Shown here in pieces: positions 21,668 through 33,900 of a DNA stretch of 64,000 nt. The notes beneath the pieces are model-generated. The model saw only the letters and a program-made list of their open reading frames with translations. It made no database searches and had not been told where the DNA came from. Source of the DNA: Stomorhina lunata (lineage: Eukaryota > Arthropoda > Insecta > Diptera > Rhiniidae); assembly GCA_933228675.1 (NCBI GenBank), contig OW121743.1, forward strand, positions 59,890,639 through 59,954,638. The letters are read 5' to 3'. Both the position numbers and the translations under genes were made by a program. The stretch's first letter is position 1. Each line of letters opens with the position of its first letter.

Positions 21668-23800
21668 AATCTATATATATATATATATTAATCAATCCTT
21701 GTGACACTATAACTCAAGAACGGGCTCAGCAATCCAAACTAAATGTTTAGGCTTTGTTTGGACTATTTAGTAGATGGTTTATGTGAAATTTGCGGTTCTT
21801 CATTTATCACATTTTTTGCAACGAACTAGTATTTTTTTTGGAGTTTGTAAAATCCATGGAAATTTTTTATATTAAAATACATATTTTATAAAATAATTTC
21901 CATATATTTTATAAACTCTATAAATTATCTTCTTCTATATACATAAAAATTTGATCATGTAATGATCTTTAGCAAAGTTGTTGCGCATGAGCCGACGAAC
22001 ATTACCAAGTTGGTATGACCAAGTTCCGACAGGCGGCGCCACTGAAAATTACTCAAATTGAATTTGATCGCTTCTTCATTTATCACATTTTTTTGCAACA
22101 AACTAGTGTTGTTTTTTTTGAGTTTATAAAATCCATGGAAATTTTTTATATTTACATATATATTGTATAAAATAATTTCCATATATTGTATAAACTCTAT
22201 AAATTATCTTCTTCTATATATATAAAAATTTGATCATGTAATGATCTTTAGCAAAGATGTTGCGCATGAGCCGACGAATATTACCAAGTTGGTATGACCA
22301 AGTTCCTGTCGGAAAATTCTGAAAATTTCTCAAATTTATTTTAATTTGATCATGCTTTGATATTTAGCAAAGTTGTTTCACATGAGCCGACAAGGGTTTC
22401 TAAGTTGGCATGACCAATAAACTCTATAAATTATCTTCTTCTATATATATAAAAATTTGATCATGTAATGATCTTTAGCAAAGATGTTGCGCATGAGCCG
22501 ACGAATATTACCAAGTTGGTATGACCAAGTTCCTGTCGGAAAATTCTGAAAATTTCTCAAATTTATTTTAATTGTGAACTATTAATTTGATCATGCTTTG
22601 ATATTTAGCAAAGTTGTTTCACATGAGCCGACCAGGGTTTCTAAGTTGGCATAACCAATAAACTCTATAAATTATCTTCTTCTATATATATAAAAATTTG
22701 ATCATGTAATGATCTTTAGCAAAGATGTTGCGCATGAGCCGACGAATATTACCAAGTTGGTATGACCAAGTTCCTGTCGGAAAATTCTGAAAATTTCTCA
22801 AATTTATTTTAATTGTGAACTATTAATTTGATCATGCTTTGATATTTAGCAAAGTTGTTTCACATGAGCCGACCAGGGTTTCTAAGTTGGCATGACCAAT
22901 AAACTCTATAAATTATCTTCTTCTATATATATAAAAATTTGATCATGTAATGATCTTTAGCAAAGATGTTGCGCATGAGCCGACGAATATTACCAAGTTG
23001 GTATGACCAAGTTCCTGTCGGAAAATTCTGAAAATTTCTCAAATTTATTTTAATTTGATCATGCTTTGATATTTAGCAAAGTTGTTTCACATGAGCCGAC
23101 AAGGGTTTCTAAGTTGGCATGACCAATAAACTCTATAAATTATCTTCTTCTATATATATAAAAATTTGATCATGTAATGATCTTTAGCAAAGATGTTGCG
23201 CATGAGCCGACGAATATTACCAAGTTGGTATGACCAAGTTCCTGTCGGAAAATTCTGAAAATTTCTCAAATTTATTTTAATTGTGAACTATTAATTTGAT
23301 CATGCTTTGATATTTAGCAAAGTTGTTTCACATGAGCCGACCAGGGTTTCTAAGTTGGCATGACCAATAAACTCTATAAATTATCTTCTTCTATATATAT
23401 AAAAATTTGATCATGTAATGATCTTTAGCAAAGATGTTGCGCATGAGCCGACGAATATTACCAAGTTGGTATGACCAAGTTCCTGTCGGAAAATTCTGAA
23501 AATTTCTCAAATTTATTTTAATTGTGAACTATTAATTTGATCATGCTTTAATATTTAGCAAAGTTGTTTCACATGGGCCACCCAACAGGTGGCGCCACAT
23601 AAAATTACTGAAAATTAATTAAATCCTAAACTGTGTAATTATCTTTAGCTACTACTTATCGCCAGATGGCGCCAAATCTAAATTAATAGAGTCAAAATTA
23701 ATTGAGTCGTAAATTGTGCATTTTTTCATGCGGTTTCTTATATCATTCCTTCAAATTTATTTTAGCTGGTGCCGCAAAAAAGCACGCGGGGTACAGCTAG
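21668..23800. mobile_element. Helitron-like non-autonomous element
   Basis: The left end has TATATATATATA followed by ATCAATCCTTGTGACACTAT and AACTCAAGAACGGGCTC, a start often seen in insect Helitron/HINE elements. The right end is GCACGCGGGGTACAGCTAG followed by T, a CTAG-type terminus. The core is a tandem repeat with ~241-bp units, as is common in Helentron-associated elements. No Rep or helicase coding was seen. Its flanks reconstitute one interrupted ~110-bp repeat array. The class is inferred. Confidence 0.5.
21911..23577. repeat. 227/241-bp tandem repeat inside the Helitron-like element
   Basis: About seven units start with AAACTCTATAAATTATC near 21913, 22192, 22419, 22660, 22901, 23128 and 23369. 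Spacing is 241 bp or 227-228 bp, depending on a ~14-bp segment around TGTGAACTATTAAT. Each unit holds two related halves, TTTGATCATGTAATGATC and TTTGATCATGCTTTGATAT, each followed by TTTAGCAAAG and CATGAGCCGAC, so it is a dimer. Central units are almost identical. Confidence 0.9.
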
Positions 23801-24110
23801 TTGTTGATATTTCTTTAACAAGAGCTCTAGTTGAGAAATTTCATTTAGAATTACACTTTATTCTGAATAACATTCGAAATTTTTATGAAAAATCTAAAGT
23901 TATATAAATTCGTTGATATTTGCACATCTAGGCCTCAAATTGAGAAAAGGAGCTTTATTTGAATTCACAACTTATTCTGAGTAAAAATTTATTTTTTCTT
24001 TGCTTGGCCTCTAATCGAGAAAAGGTACTTATTTACTTCATTTTTTTAAATATGAAATCGTCAATATTTTCTTACCTAGACCTTCAATTGAAAGAAAGAT
24101 TAAGATTTTT
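23801..24110. repeat. About 110-bp tandem repeat, right part
   Basis: Continuation of the array at 21170-21667. Units carry GTTGATATTTCTTTAAC, TTGAGAAA and TTATTCTGA. Confidence 0.5.
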
Positions 24111-24548
24111 ACCAGATTTTTAAAACTTTTATTAATTTCTAAAATTTTGTCTTAAACAATACAAACTTTCTCTATACATTAATTAATATCAATAATGATC
24201 ATTTAAAATAATGGAAATTATATAATTATTACTTAGATTATAAATGACAATTAAGTGATAAATTTTGTAAAATATCTTAAATCCATATAAAGAGTATAAA
24301 ACTAAAAACTTTTTTGAAAAGTTTTGAACAAAAAAAAATGTGTTAATAAATTATTAGTATAACATTTAAAGATAATTAAGTACATATATACTTTGTTATT
24401 AATGATTTAAAAATAAATATGTATAAATAAAATAAATAAGGTTAATTTATAAATTTTCTTAAAAACTAATATTTGTATAAAAAAGCTTAAAGCTAAGACT
24501 AAATAACTAAAACTAAGAATTAAGGTATAAAATAATTTTACAGCTGCT

Positions 24549-24554
24549 TTTATT
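24549..24554 (-). terminator. Candidate polyadenylation signal of the ADAMTS gene
   Basis: TTTATT on the plus strand is AATAAA on the minus strand, about 95 nt past the ADAMTS stop codon. Other AATAAA-like words occur in this AT-rich flank. Confidence 0.4.
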
Positions 24555-24648
24555 CCTAATCCCTTAAGGGGAATAGAAATAAATGAAGAACAAAATTTGG
24601 AATACTTATTTTACTACTACAAACTAGTTTTTTCTTAAATATCTCCAT

Positions 24649-24962
24649 TTAAAGGAAATACTTTTTAAATTTTTCTTTTAAACTACAATCGGGTAAATTA
24701 TGTTCACAGTATTCCGTTTCCGCTGGCCTATTAAAGGGATTGCATTTTTCGTCTTCGATCACAATATCATGTTGATCGAGACACATGACAGATCTCCTTC
24801 GCACAGGCAAAGGCGCATCTGGACTCTTACATGTTACGGGACAAAATTGCCAAGGACCTGTTAGCCAATGTGCCGGACAAGGAGTATCATTGCATTTTTT
24901 CGTTAAACGCAAAGGACGGGCATTTTTGGCAAAAGCCCAACACAATTCAGTGTCGGGGGTAA
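24649..24962 (-). CDS. ADAMTS terminal exon (last TSP1 repeat)
   Basis: Starts after TTTCTAG and completes a Val codon. It encodes [12 protein letters not shown] and then a TSP1-like module, [13 protein letters not shown] to CEHNLPDC, ending KKYFL and TAA. No PLAC domain follows. Confidence 0.9.
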
Positions 24963-27900
24963 CTAGAAATAAATAAAAGAAAAGGTTATTTTACAGAGAA
25001 AACATATAACTTTAGAAACCCCCTTACCTTTGCCATTTTCATAACAAATAGGTTCACGATATTGCAAACCTCCTCCACAGCTCACCGAGCAGGAAGTCCA
25101 ATCGCTCAATTTCCACAAATAGTGTTTAGACGAACTGACATTTAAGGCGGGCAAAGTAAATTCATAATAAATGCCCTCATTAGGCTCATCGCCTCTAACG
25201 ATAATCTGGAATACAAACAAATGTTATAAGATCTTACTCACTCATTACCAATAACCTCTTACATATATCGCAATGGAATGTTGTATGGGATGTGGTATAT
25301 TTATGATCTCCTGCTCATCAATACGATCATAAAAACTCTCAGCTCCTGCTATCAGAAACTCTCCCGGCATCGATATTAAGCTCTCACCATTCAAATAGAA
25401 CAAACTACTATTGGCTCTGGCCACACCCAGGAAATGTGGAGAATTCCCCAGTTCCTTAATAATAATATGCCGTGCCTTGGCTGGTAGTACAACTATTTCT
25501 ACATAACCCTCATTGACCTTGAGAGTTTCATTGAAGGTGGCCTTTACCGGTTTACATTGATCTCCCTGGCCGCCGCAAATGCCGCAGCGATCGTCTTGCA
25601 GTTCAGAATCCACAATCCAATCGCAACCAACTTTCTAAAGAAAATCATGGTTAGTTGATCAAATTGTTAGGAATCTTAACCGAATAAGGGTCGATCGTAC
25701 TACTCACCCTACAAATGCCATCGATACACATGTTGTTGGTGCCCAAAGTGCAGGGCGTGCCGTCCAAGACAACATCCCCCCAGTTGGCGATAATTGTGTC
25801 ATCGTCATCGGTGCAATAGAGTTTGCAGGGGTTTTCTGTTGGGAAAGGAAATATATTTTTAACTTATCGATAATTTTTCTATAGAAAAAGAAACTTATAG
25901 ATAACTTTTCTACAAAAGAGGAAAGTTATCGATAACTTTTCTATAGAAAAATAAAATGATCGATAACCTTTCTATTAAAAAAGAAAGTTATCGATAACTT
26001 TTCTATAAAAAAATAAAGTTATCGATAACTTTTCTATAGAAAAAGAAAGTTATCGATAACTTTTCTATAGAAAAAGAAAGATATCTATAACTTTTCTACT
26101 GAAAAGTAAAGTAATAACTTTTACCAAAAAAGAAAGTTATCGATATTTTTTCTGTAGAAAAGAAAGTTATCCACAACTTTTCTATAGATAATGAAAGTTA
26201 TCGACAACCTTTCTATATAAAAAAAAAGCTATCGGAATTTTTTCTATAGCCAAAGAATGTTATCGATAATTGTTCTATTGAAATAAAAAGTTATCGATAA
26301 AGTTTCTATAGAAATAGAAAGTTATCGATAACTTTTCTATAGAAATAGAAAGTTATCGATAACTTTTCTATAGAAATAGAAACTTATCGATAACTTTTCT
26401 ATAGGTATAGAAAGTTATCGATAACTTTTCTATACAAATATAAAGTCATCGATAACTTTTTCATGGAAATAGAAAGTTACTTTTCTATGGAAAATAAAGT
26501 TATCCATAACTTTTTTGTAGAAACAGAAAGTTATCGATAACTTTTCTATAGAAAAATAAAGCTTCCTTAGAAAAAGAAAGTTATCGATAACTTTTCTAAA
26601 GAAGAATATAGTTATCCATAACTTTCTATAGATAAAGAAAGTTATCGATAGCATTTGTATAGAAATAGATAACTTTTCAATAGATAACTTTTTTATAGAT
26701 AACTTTTCCATATATAACTTTTCCATAGAAAAAGAAAGTTATCGATAACTTTTCTATAGAAATATAAAGTTATAGATATGTTATCTATAGAAATGGAAAA
26801 TTATCGATAAATATTTTATAGAAATAGAAAGTTATTGATAACTTTTCTATAGAAATAAAAGTTATCGATAACTTTTGTATAGAAATAGAAAGTTATCTAT
26901 AACTTTTTATACCCTTCACCAATAGGTGAAAGGGTATTATAAGTTTGTGATTCCGTTTGTAATTTTTTTATTAGTGATCGTAGACCCCATAAAAATTATA
27001 CCGATCGACTCAGAATCGGGAGGAGAATCGATTAAGCGATGTCCGTCTGTCTGTCTGTCTGTCTGTCCGTCTGTCTGTCTGTCTGTTGAAATCAAGTTTC
27101 TGAAGCCCCTGGAGGATGGACTTACATAAATTATATATCAGATTTTAGGAAATTCTCCCGCAATGAACGCTATTAAATTTCATTAAAATCGGTTTATAAA
27201 CACCGAAAATATCGAAAAAATACCAAAAATTAGACGAAAATTTTAAAATTTTTGATTGAAACACACTTTTAAATAACAAGAGAAAAAAGATACTCCTGGT
27301 GTACATGTGATAATATGTTATATATCAGATTGTAGGAAATATTTTCCCAAAGCACTCTGTAAAATTTTGTCAAAATCGGTCCATAAACAACTGAGATATC
27401 GCCAAAACACTGAATTTGATGTATCGCAAATTGCCCAAAGTACACATTAGAGAATGTTTGTTGAAAAAATTAAATGCAGAAATAGGAAAAACTATCCTCC
27501 TTTAGTACGGACCTACATAAATTTTATATCAGATTTTAGGAAATTCCCCCACCAAGCACGTTATTAAATTTTATCAAAAGCGATAAGATATCGCCATAAC
27601 ACTACATTTGATGTACAGCAAATTGCCCAAAGTACGTGTCTAAGAAATTTTGTTTACATTTTGTAAGTATTGTTTCAGCGATATCTCAGGTGTTTATGGA
27701 CCGATTGTGATGAAATTTGACATCGTTCTTTATGGGAGGATTTTCTAAAATCTGATATATATACTCCACAAATCTGATTATGAATACCATTCAAATTGTA
27801 CCGATCAACTCAGAATCGGCACAAGAATCGATTTCGCGACCTCCGTCCGTCCGTCTGTTTGTTTGCCCGTCCGTCCGTCCGTCTGTTTGTTTGTCCGTCC

Positions 27901-30900
27901 GTCTACATGTCCGTCCGTCTACCTGTCTGTCCTTTTTTCTGTTGTAGTCAAGTTTTTGGAGCTCCTGTTTTGTCGATATCTCAGATGTTGTTAATAGCGT
28001 CCTTCGCAGGGGATCTAAATCTAAATCCTGATGCATTCTGTAATTTGTGGTAGATATAATTTAGCGTTTAAGCGATGGTGTTTTGATCGACAATGTTGAA
28101 ATTCAGGGTGGGACAATTCAGGAGCTTCCCAAATCTGGTTTTAGCAGACATACACGCTGCATTTATCTTAATTTTGTGTCTTACTTTTGAACATTATGAT
28201 TGTATATCAAATTATAGGTAATCTTCCTAGGAAGTACAAAAATGCAGCTAATTACATGATATCCGTTCAAAACCTACATATGTATGTAAGTATCTCACAT
28301 ATCAACAAAAATTTAAATTTTTTAATTGCAATTGGGAGAAATCCGTTCACATTTGACAATTGATCCCGTATAACTTCGCCTAAGGCAATCTCTTTGTAGC
28401 TAATAAATGACAAATTATAATAGATACGATGATGACATTTAGTATAAAAACGTTGTACAATATTGATATTCAGGACAATAACGCCTAAAATAAACTTTCT
28501 AGAGGGACAACATTTGACAAAAGTATTTTTGATCTCTTGAAAAGTTCGATATTGAAAATGGGCGAGCTCTATTCACATTTAGTGAAATCTCCCATATAAA
28601 CCCGACCGGGAATCGATTTAATGCTGATAAATTAAATCACATTAAAATTGCACAAAGAACTAGAGCAAAACTTTCCAAACATCCATCGGACAGATCGAAA
28701 GAACTATACATCCCAAATATTATTGATGAAGTGTTCATTTTAATTAATTAACTAACTTCAAATTAATAAGTAAACTTTTCCGACAAAGCTGATAACCATC
28801 CATTCAAAAGCTATATATTTCACGTATGTATCTAAAACTAAGAGTGTATACCCTATAATTTTAAGGCTTGTATACATTGACAATCATTGTTAAAGCTTTG
28901 ACCTAAATCAGTCCGCTAACTTCAGAGTTTTACATAACTAATCAAGAACTTTTACTAGTTGGATAATTCGTACGAATTAAAGTGCACAACCCTCACTGGG
29001 CACAGCGTTTTTGGGTTGCATGTCAGAATACTTAAACTTTATCAAATCGATGTGCTATTGCAAATCTAAGGGCATCTACATTTTGAAGCATCTTTTCTGC
29101 ATGGTTTATCTAGTCTATCGAACTTTATTAAATGTTCGTAAAATATGTGTCTATTTTATTTCGAAGCTACTGGCTGGCTTAAATATGCATTCTCTACTTG
29201 TAGTCTAGTAATCATTATCTTTCACAAAGGGACCACTTTAGAACCCAAGTGAAGCTTCCCTAGACATCAGACACCTGCCCAACCTAACCATTGGGTGCAT
29301 AACTATTCTAGATGATGACGCCACCGAAAAGGTTTTCGTTTTCCGACTCTTAATTTTAAAGACTCTTTGCATATAATACTAGTATAACCAAATATTGCTA
29401 CGAATTACATTAAGTACTTTTGGAACACCATTGGTGAAGGGTATCCAAGATTCGGCAAAGCCGAATATACCACTCTTACTTGTTTAAAAATAAGAAAGTT
29501 ATCGATAACTTTTCTATAGAAAAAAAAAATTATCGATAACTATTTCATAGAAAAATAAAGCTATCGATAACGTTTCTATAGAAAAAGAAAGTTATCGATA
29601 ACTTTTATACAAAAAAATGAACTTATAGATAATTAAAGAAACGAAAGATGTCGATAACTTTTCCAAAGAAGAATAAACTTATCCATAACTTTTCTATAGA
29701 AAACCAAAGTTATCGATAACATTTGGATAGAAATAGATAACTTTTCTATAGATAACTTTTTTTATAGATAACTTTTCTATAGAAAAATAAAGTTATCGAT
29801 AACTTTTCTATAGAAAAAAAATTATCGACATCTTTTCTATAGAAAAGGTAAGTTATCGATAACTTTTCTATGAAAAAAGAAAGTTATCAATAACTTTTCT
29901 ATAAAACTTTTCTATAAAACTTTCCTAAAAAAAGTATGTTATCGATAATTTTTATATGGAAAATTGATGTTATCCATAATTTTTCTATAGAAAAAGAAAG
30001 TTATCAAAAACTTTTCTATAGAAAAAGAAAGTTATAATAAGTTTTCTGTAGAAAAAGAAAATTATCGATAACTTTTCTATAGAAAAAGAAAATTATCGAT
30101 AATTTTTCTATAGAAAAAGAAAATTATCGATAACTTTACTTTAAAATAAATAAGTTATCGGTAGTTGGTAGATCAAAAACTTACGCTTATCAAAATATGG
30201 CAGCCATTTATAGAACTCTCCCTGATAGGCCATATTATTGTACTTTTCACACTGTTTAGCCCGAAAACTGGGCTCATCCTTGGGGCAAGTATGAGGATTA
30301 CAGATTTGATACCTGTAATGAATGAATAGGTAAAAAAAATTATTCTCGAAATAGTAATTTCAACTTACCTCTTCCTTTCTCCAATACAAAATGAACCCCC
30401 ATTCGCCGGCAAAGGATTATTACATTCCCGCTGCTGAATCGATACACCTCCACCACAAGAGCGTGAACAATCACTCCACTCTGACCAATCACCCCAGCCG
30501 CCGTCAATCTTTTCCAACGGTTCCTTTAGTACACATTCGCCGTTTTGACACCACTAAGGAAACGGAAATGGAAAGGAAAGAAACCAAGAAAGACACATGC
30601 AATATTCCTATTTTTCATTCAACCAAATTCTCTACAACTGAAAATTACCAAAACAAACCTTACGCTTTCCACATGGTGTTCCCGGGGCTGTAGGTCTCAT
30701 GTTTGTTATACATTCCCCATTGACACGACACCACAAAGTTGAACAGATTTCATTCATGGACGAACAGGCACTCACTTCACTATCGGTAACATTATATTGA
30801 AGGCGACATTGGACTTCGGCGCTGTATCTGTGGCCGGGTTGTTCTTCGTCATATTCTATTTTATCGACTGGCTCATCATCCAAACATTCGCCGAGTCCCT

Positions 30901-33900
30901 GACTAATGACCAAATTTGTTAATTTAACTTTTATTTAATTTATTTTCGGTTTTTCACTCACTCAAGAAAATGTGTAATAAATTTGCGGCTACAATTTGAC
31001 CAACAAACTTGTAATGTATCCGCTCCAAATGTTGGTGTCATTATATGGACTATAGAGCCGACACGTGGATGACAGCCAATTTTTGCGGTATCATGGAACA
31101 TGCCAAAACTGAAAAAAAAGAAGATTATATGTAAATGAATGATTAAGGTAAAAGAAAAGCAAAGTTATCGATAACTTTTCTAAAGAAAAGCAAGGTTATC
31201 GATAACTTTTCTATAGAAAAGCAAAGTTATCGATAACTTTTCTATAGAAAAGCAAAGTTATAGATAACTTTTCTATAGAAAAGCGAAGTTATCGATAACT
31301 TTTCTATAGGAAAGTAAAGTTATCGATAACTTTTCCATAGAAAAGTAAAGTTATCGATAACTTTTCTATAAAAAAGTAAAGTTATCGATAACTTTTCTAT
31401 AGATATGTAAAGTTATTGATAACTTTTCTATAGGAGAGTTAAGTTATCGATAACTTTTCTATAGAAAATTAAAGTTATCGATAACTTTTCTATAGAAAAT
31501 TAAAGTTATCGATAACTTTTCTATAGAAAATTAAAGTGATCGATAACTTTTCCATAGAAAATTAAAGTTATCGATAACTTTTTATAGAAAAGTAAAGTTA
31601 TCGATAATTTTTCTATAGAAAAGTAATGTTATCGATAACTTTTCTATAGAAAAGTAAAGCTATCGATAACTTTTCTATAGAAAAGTAAAACTATCGATAA
31701 CTTTTCTATAGAAAAGTAAAGTTATCGATAACTTTTCTAAAGAAAAGTAAAGTTATCGATAACTTTTCTATAGAAAAGTAAAGTTATCGATAACGTTTCT
31801 ATAGAATAGTAAAGTTATCGATAACTTTTCTATAGAAAAGTAAAGTTATCGATAACTTTTCTATAGATAACTTTTCTAAGTTATCGATAACTTTTGTAAG
31901 TTATCGATAACTTTTCTATAGGAAAGCAAAGTTATCGATATCTTCTCTGTAGAAAAGCAAAGTTATCGATAACTTTTCTATAGAAAGGCAAAATTATCGA
32001 TAACTTTTTTATAGAAAGGCAAAGTTATCGATGACTTTTCTATAGAAAAGCTAACTTTTCTAAAGAAAATAATTTTTTTATAGAAAATCAAAAATTAAAT
32101 TAAACAACTTTTGTATAGAAATTAAAGTTTTGGATCTTTTCTATAGCAAGTCAAACTTATCGATAAGATTTTTATAGAAAACGAATTTACAGATTTTTCT
32201 ATTGCAAATCTAAGTTATTGGTAACTCTTTCAGAGGAACAGAAAAATGGAAAAATGGTGCTTACTTTTATGATAAAGACAAAAATCATGCATTTCAAGAG
32301 TTTATAAGTTTCGTTTTACTTAAATTTCTGTTAAGAAATTTATAGTTGTCGATTACTTTCTATATAATATCAAAGCTATAGTTAAGTTTTCTTTAGTAAA
32401 TCGATGTTATTGATATCTTTTTTATAGAAATCGACACTTATTGCTTAATTTTCCATAGAAATTTGATTTTTATCATTAAACTTGTATACATCAAATTTTT
32501 AAGTTTGTGTCTCAAGTCTTTTGTTTTCTTAAAAGTTACATTATTATTTGATGGAAAAATTTTTTACAAATTTTAATTGACTTCTGAAATAGTGTCTGAC
32601 TTATACTAGGTGTGAAAATTCTTCGTAAAATTTTCGCTAAATTTTTTATAGAAAGTCAAAGTTAACAATTTTTTAGAGAAACTAGTTACGAATAAAATTT
32701 GTTTGTTCATATTTAAAAAAAAATAATTTTTTGTACTTTTTTTTTAACATTTATACATGCTTCATGTATCGGCAAACCACAAAAATTTCATTTCCATATT
32801 TTATTCAGTTGTAAACATTTCAATAAATCAAATGGACGACTCCCCATCGTTTTAATTGACTTCTGTATTTTCAAAATATTTACATTTTAATAAATGATTA
32901 ATTATTAAAAATAATGCAATTTCTTTAAAATAAACACGATAAATTTAAATCCGTAAAATTAAATATTAAACGCTGAAATATAAATTATCTTTTAACAGGT
33001 GAAACATCAAAGAAAAGAAAAGCAATAAATAAATTCTAGGGAAAATATTAACCAAATAAATGCAATTCATGCGATAATAAATTAATATGAAAATATTAAA
33101 AAAATAATATCAAGTATTAAAACACTTTAATAGGGACTGATGAAAGTAATTTGTAATTATAAAATAATCAAAATTAATTATGACTTGTTTTTTTAAGCTA
33201 AAAATTATAATTAACTTGTAGTTACAATATTTTGAATTAGTTAATAACAAAGATTAAAGTAACATTAACTATCGTATAAATAAGAAATACCAAAGTTATA
33301 AGATAATAGTCTACATTTAAAACTAATTCAGTTTTAAATCATAAAATTACAATCAATGTAAGTATTTATTATACTCCCAGTTAGTTACTGTTTAAAATGG
33401 GGTTTAAAGTTGCTATAATCGATATATGAGGAATTTTAGAAGCCCTAAATGTAATTCTATTTGCAATAAGATAAGAATTTCTATTTAAAAACTGTATTTC
33501 TATAACAAAACTTAGTGATAACTTTCTATTTTTATGGAAAAGTTATTGATAACTTTATATTTCTATACAAAAGTTATCGATAATTTTCTATTTTTTAAAG
33601 AAAAGGTGTCGATAACTTTCATTTTTTATAGAAAAGTTATCGATAACTTTCTATTTCTATAAAAAAGTTATCGATAACTTTCTATTTTTAAAGAAAAGTT
33701 AACGATAACTTTCTATTTTTATAGAAATGTTATCGATAACTTTCTATTTTTATAGTAAACTTATCGATAACTTTCTACTTTTATAGAAAAGTTATCGATA
33801 ACTTTGTATTTTTATAGAAAATTTATCGATAATTTTCATTTTTATAGAAAACTATCGATAACTTTTATAGAAAAGTTATCGATAATTTTATAGAAAAGTT

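Larger units (their letters stand above)
25836..30184 (-). other. ADAMTS intron of 4.35 kb: satellite split by an interspersed repeat
   Basis: Between exons 25708-25835 and 30185-30312. It holds two blocks of GTTATCGATAAC satellite (25855-26905 and 29486-30165) separated by a 2.6-kb inserted repeat. No coding exon was recognised within it. Confidence 0.8.

Noticed and set aside
21668..23800. CRISPR-like array (regular repeats)
   Set aside because: The ~241-bp units are contiguous with no unique spacers, no cas genes, and lie in eukaryotic DNA.
27791..28053. Cys/Ser/Pro-rich and Arg/Asp/Thr-rich frames on both strands
   Set aside because: Both come from a GTCC/GTCTG microsatellite inside an interspersed repeat.
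30391..30742. Plus-strand frames opposite ADAMTS exons
   Set aside because: Antisense shadows of the TSP1 and disintegrin-like exons.
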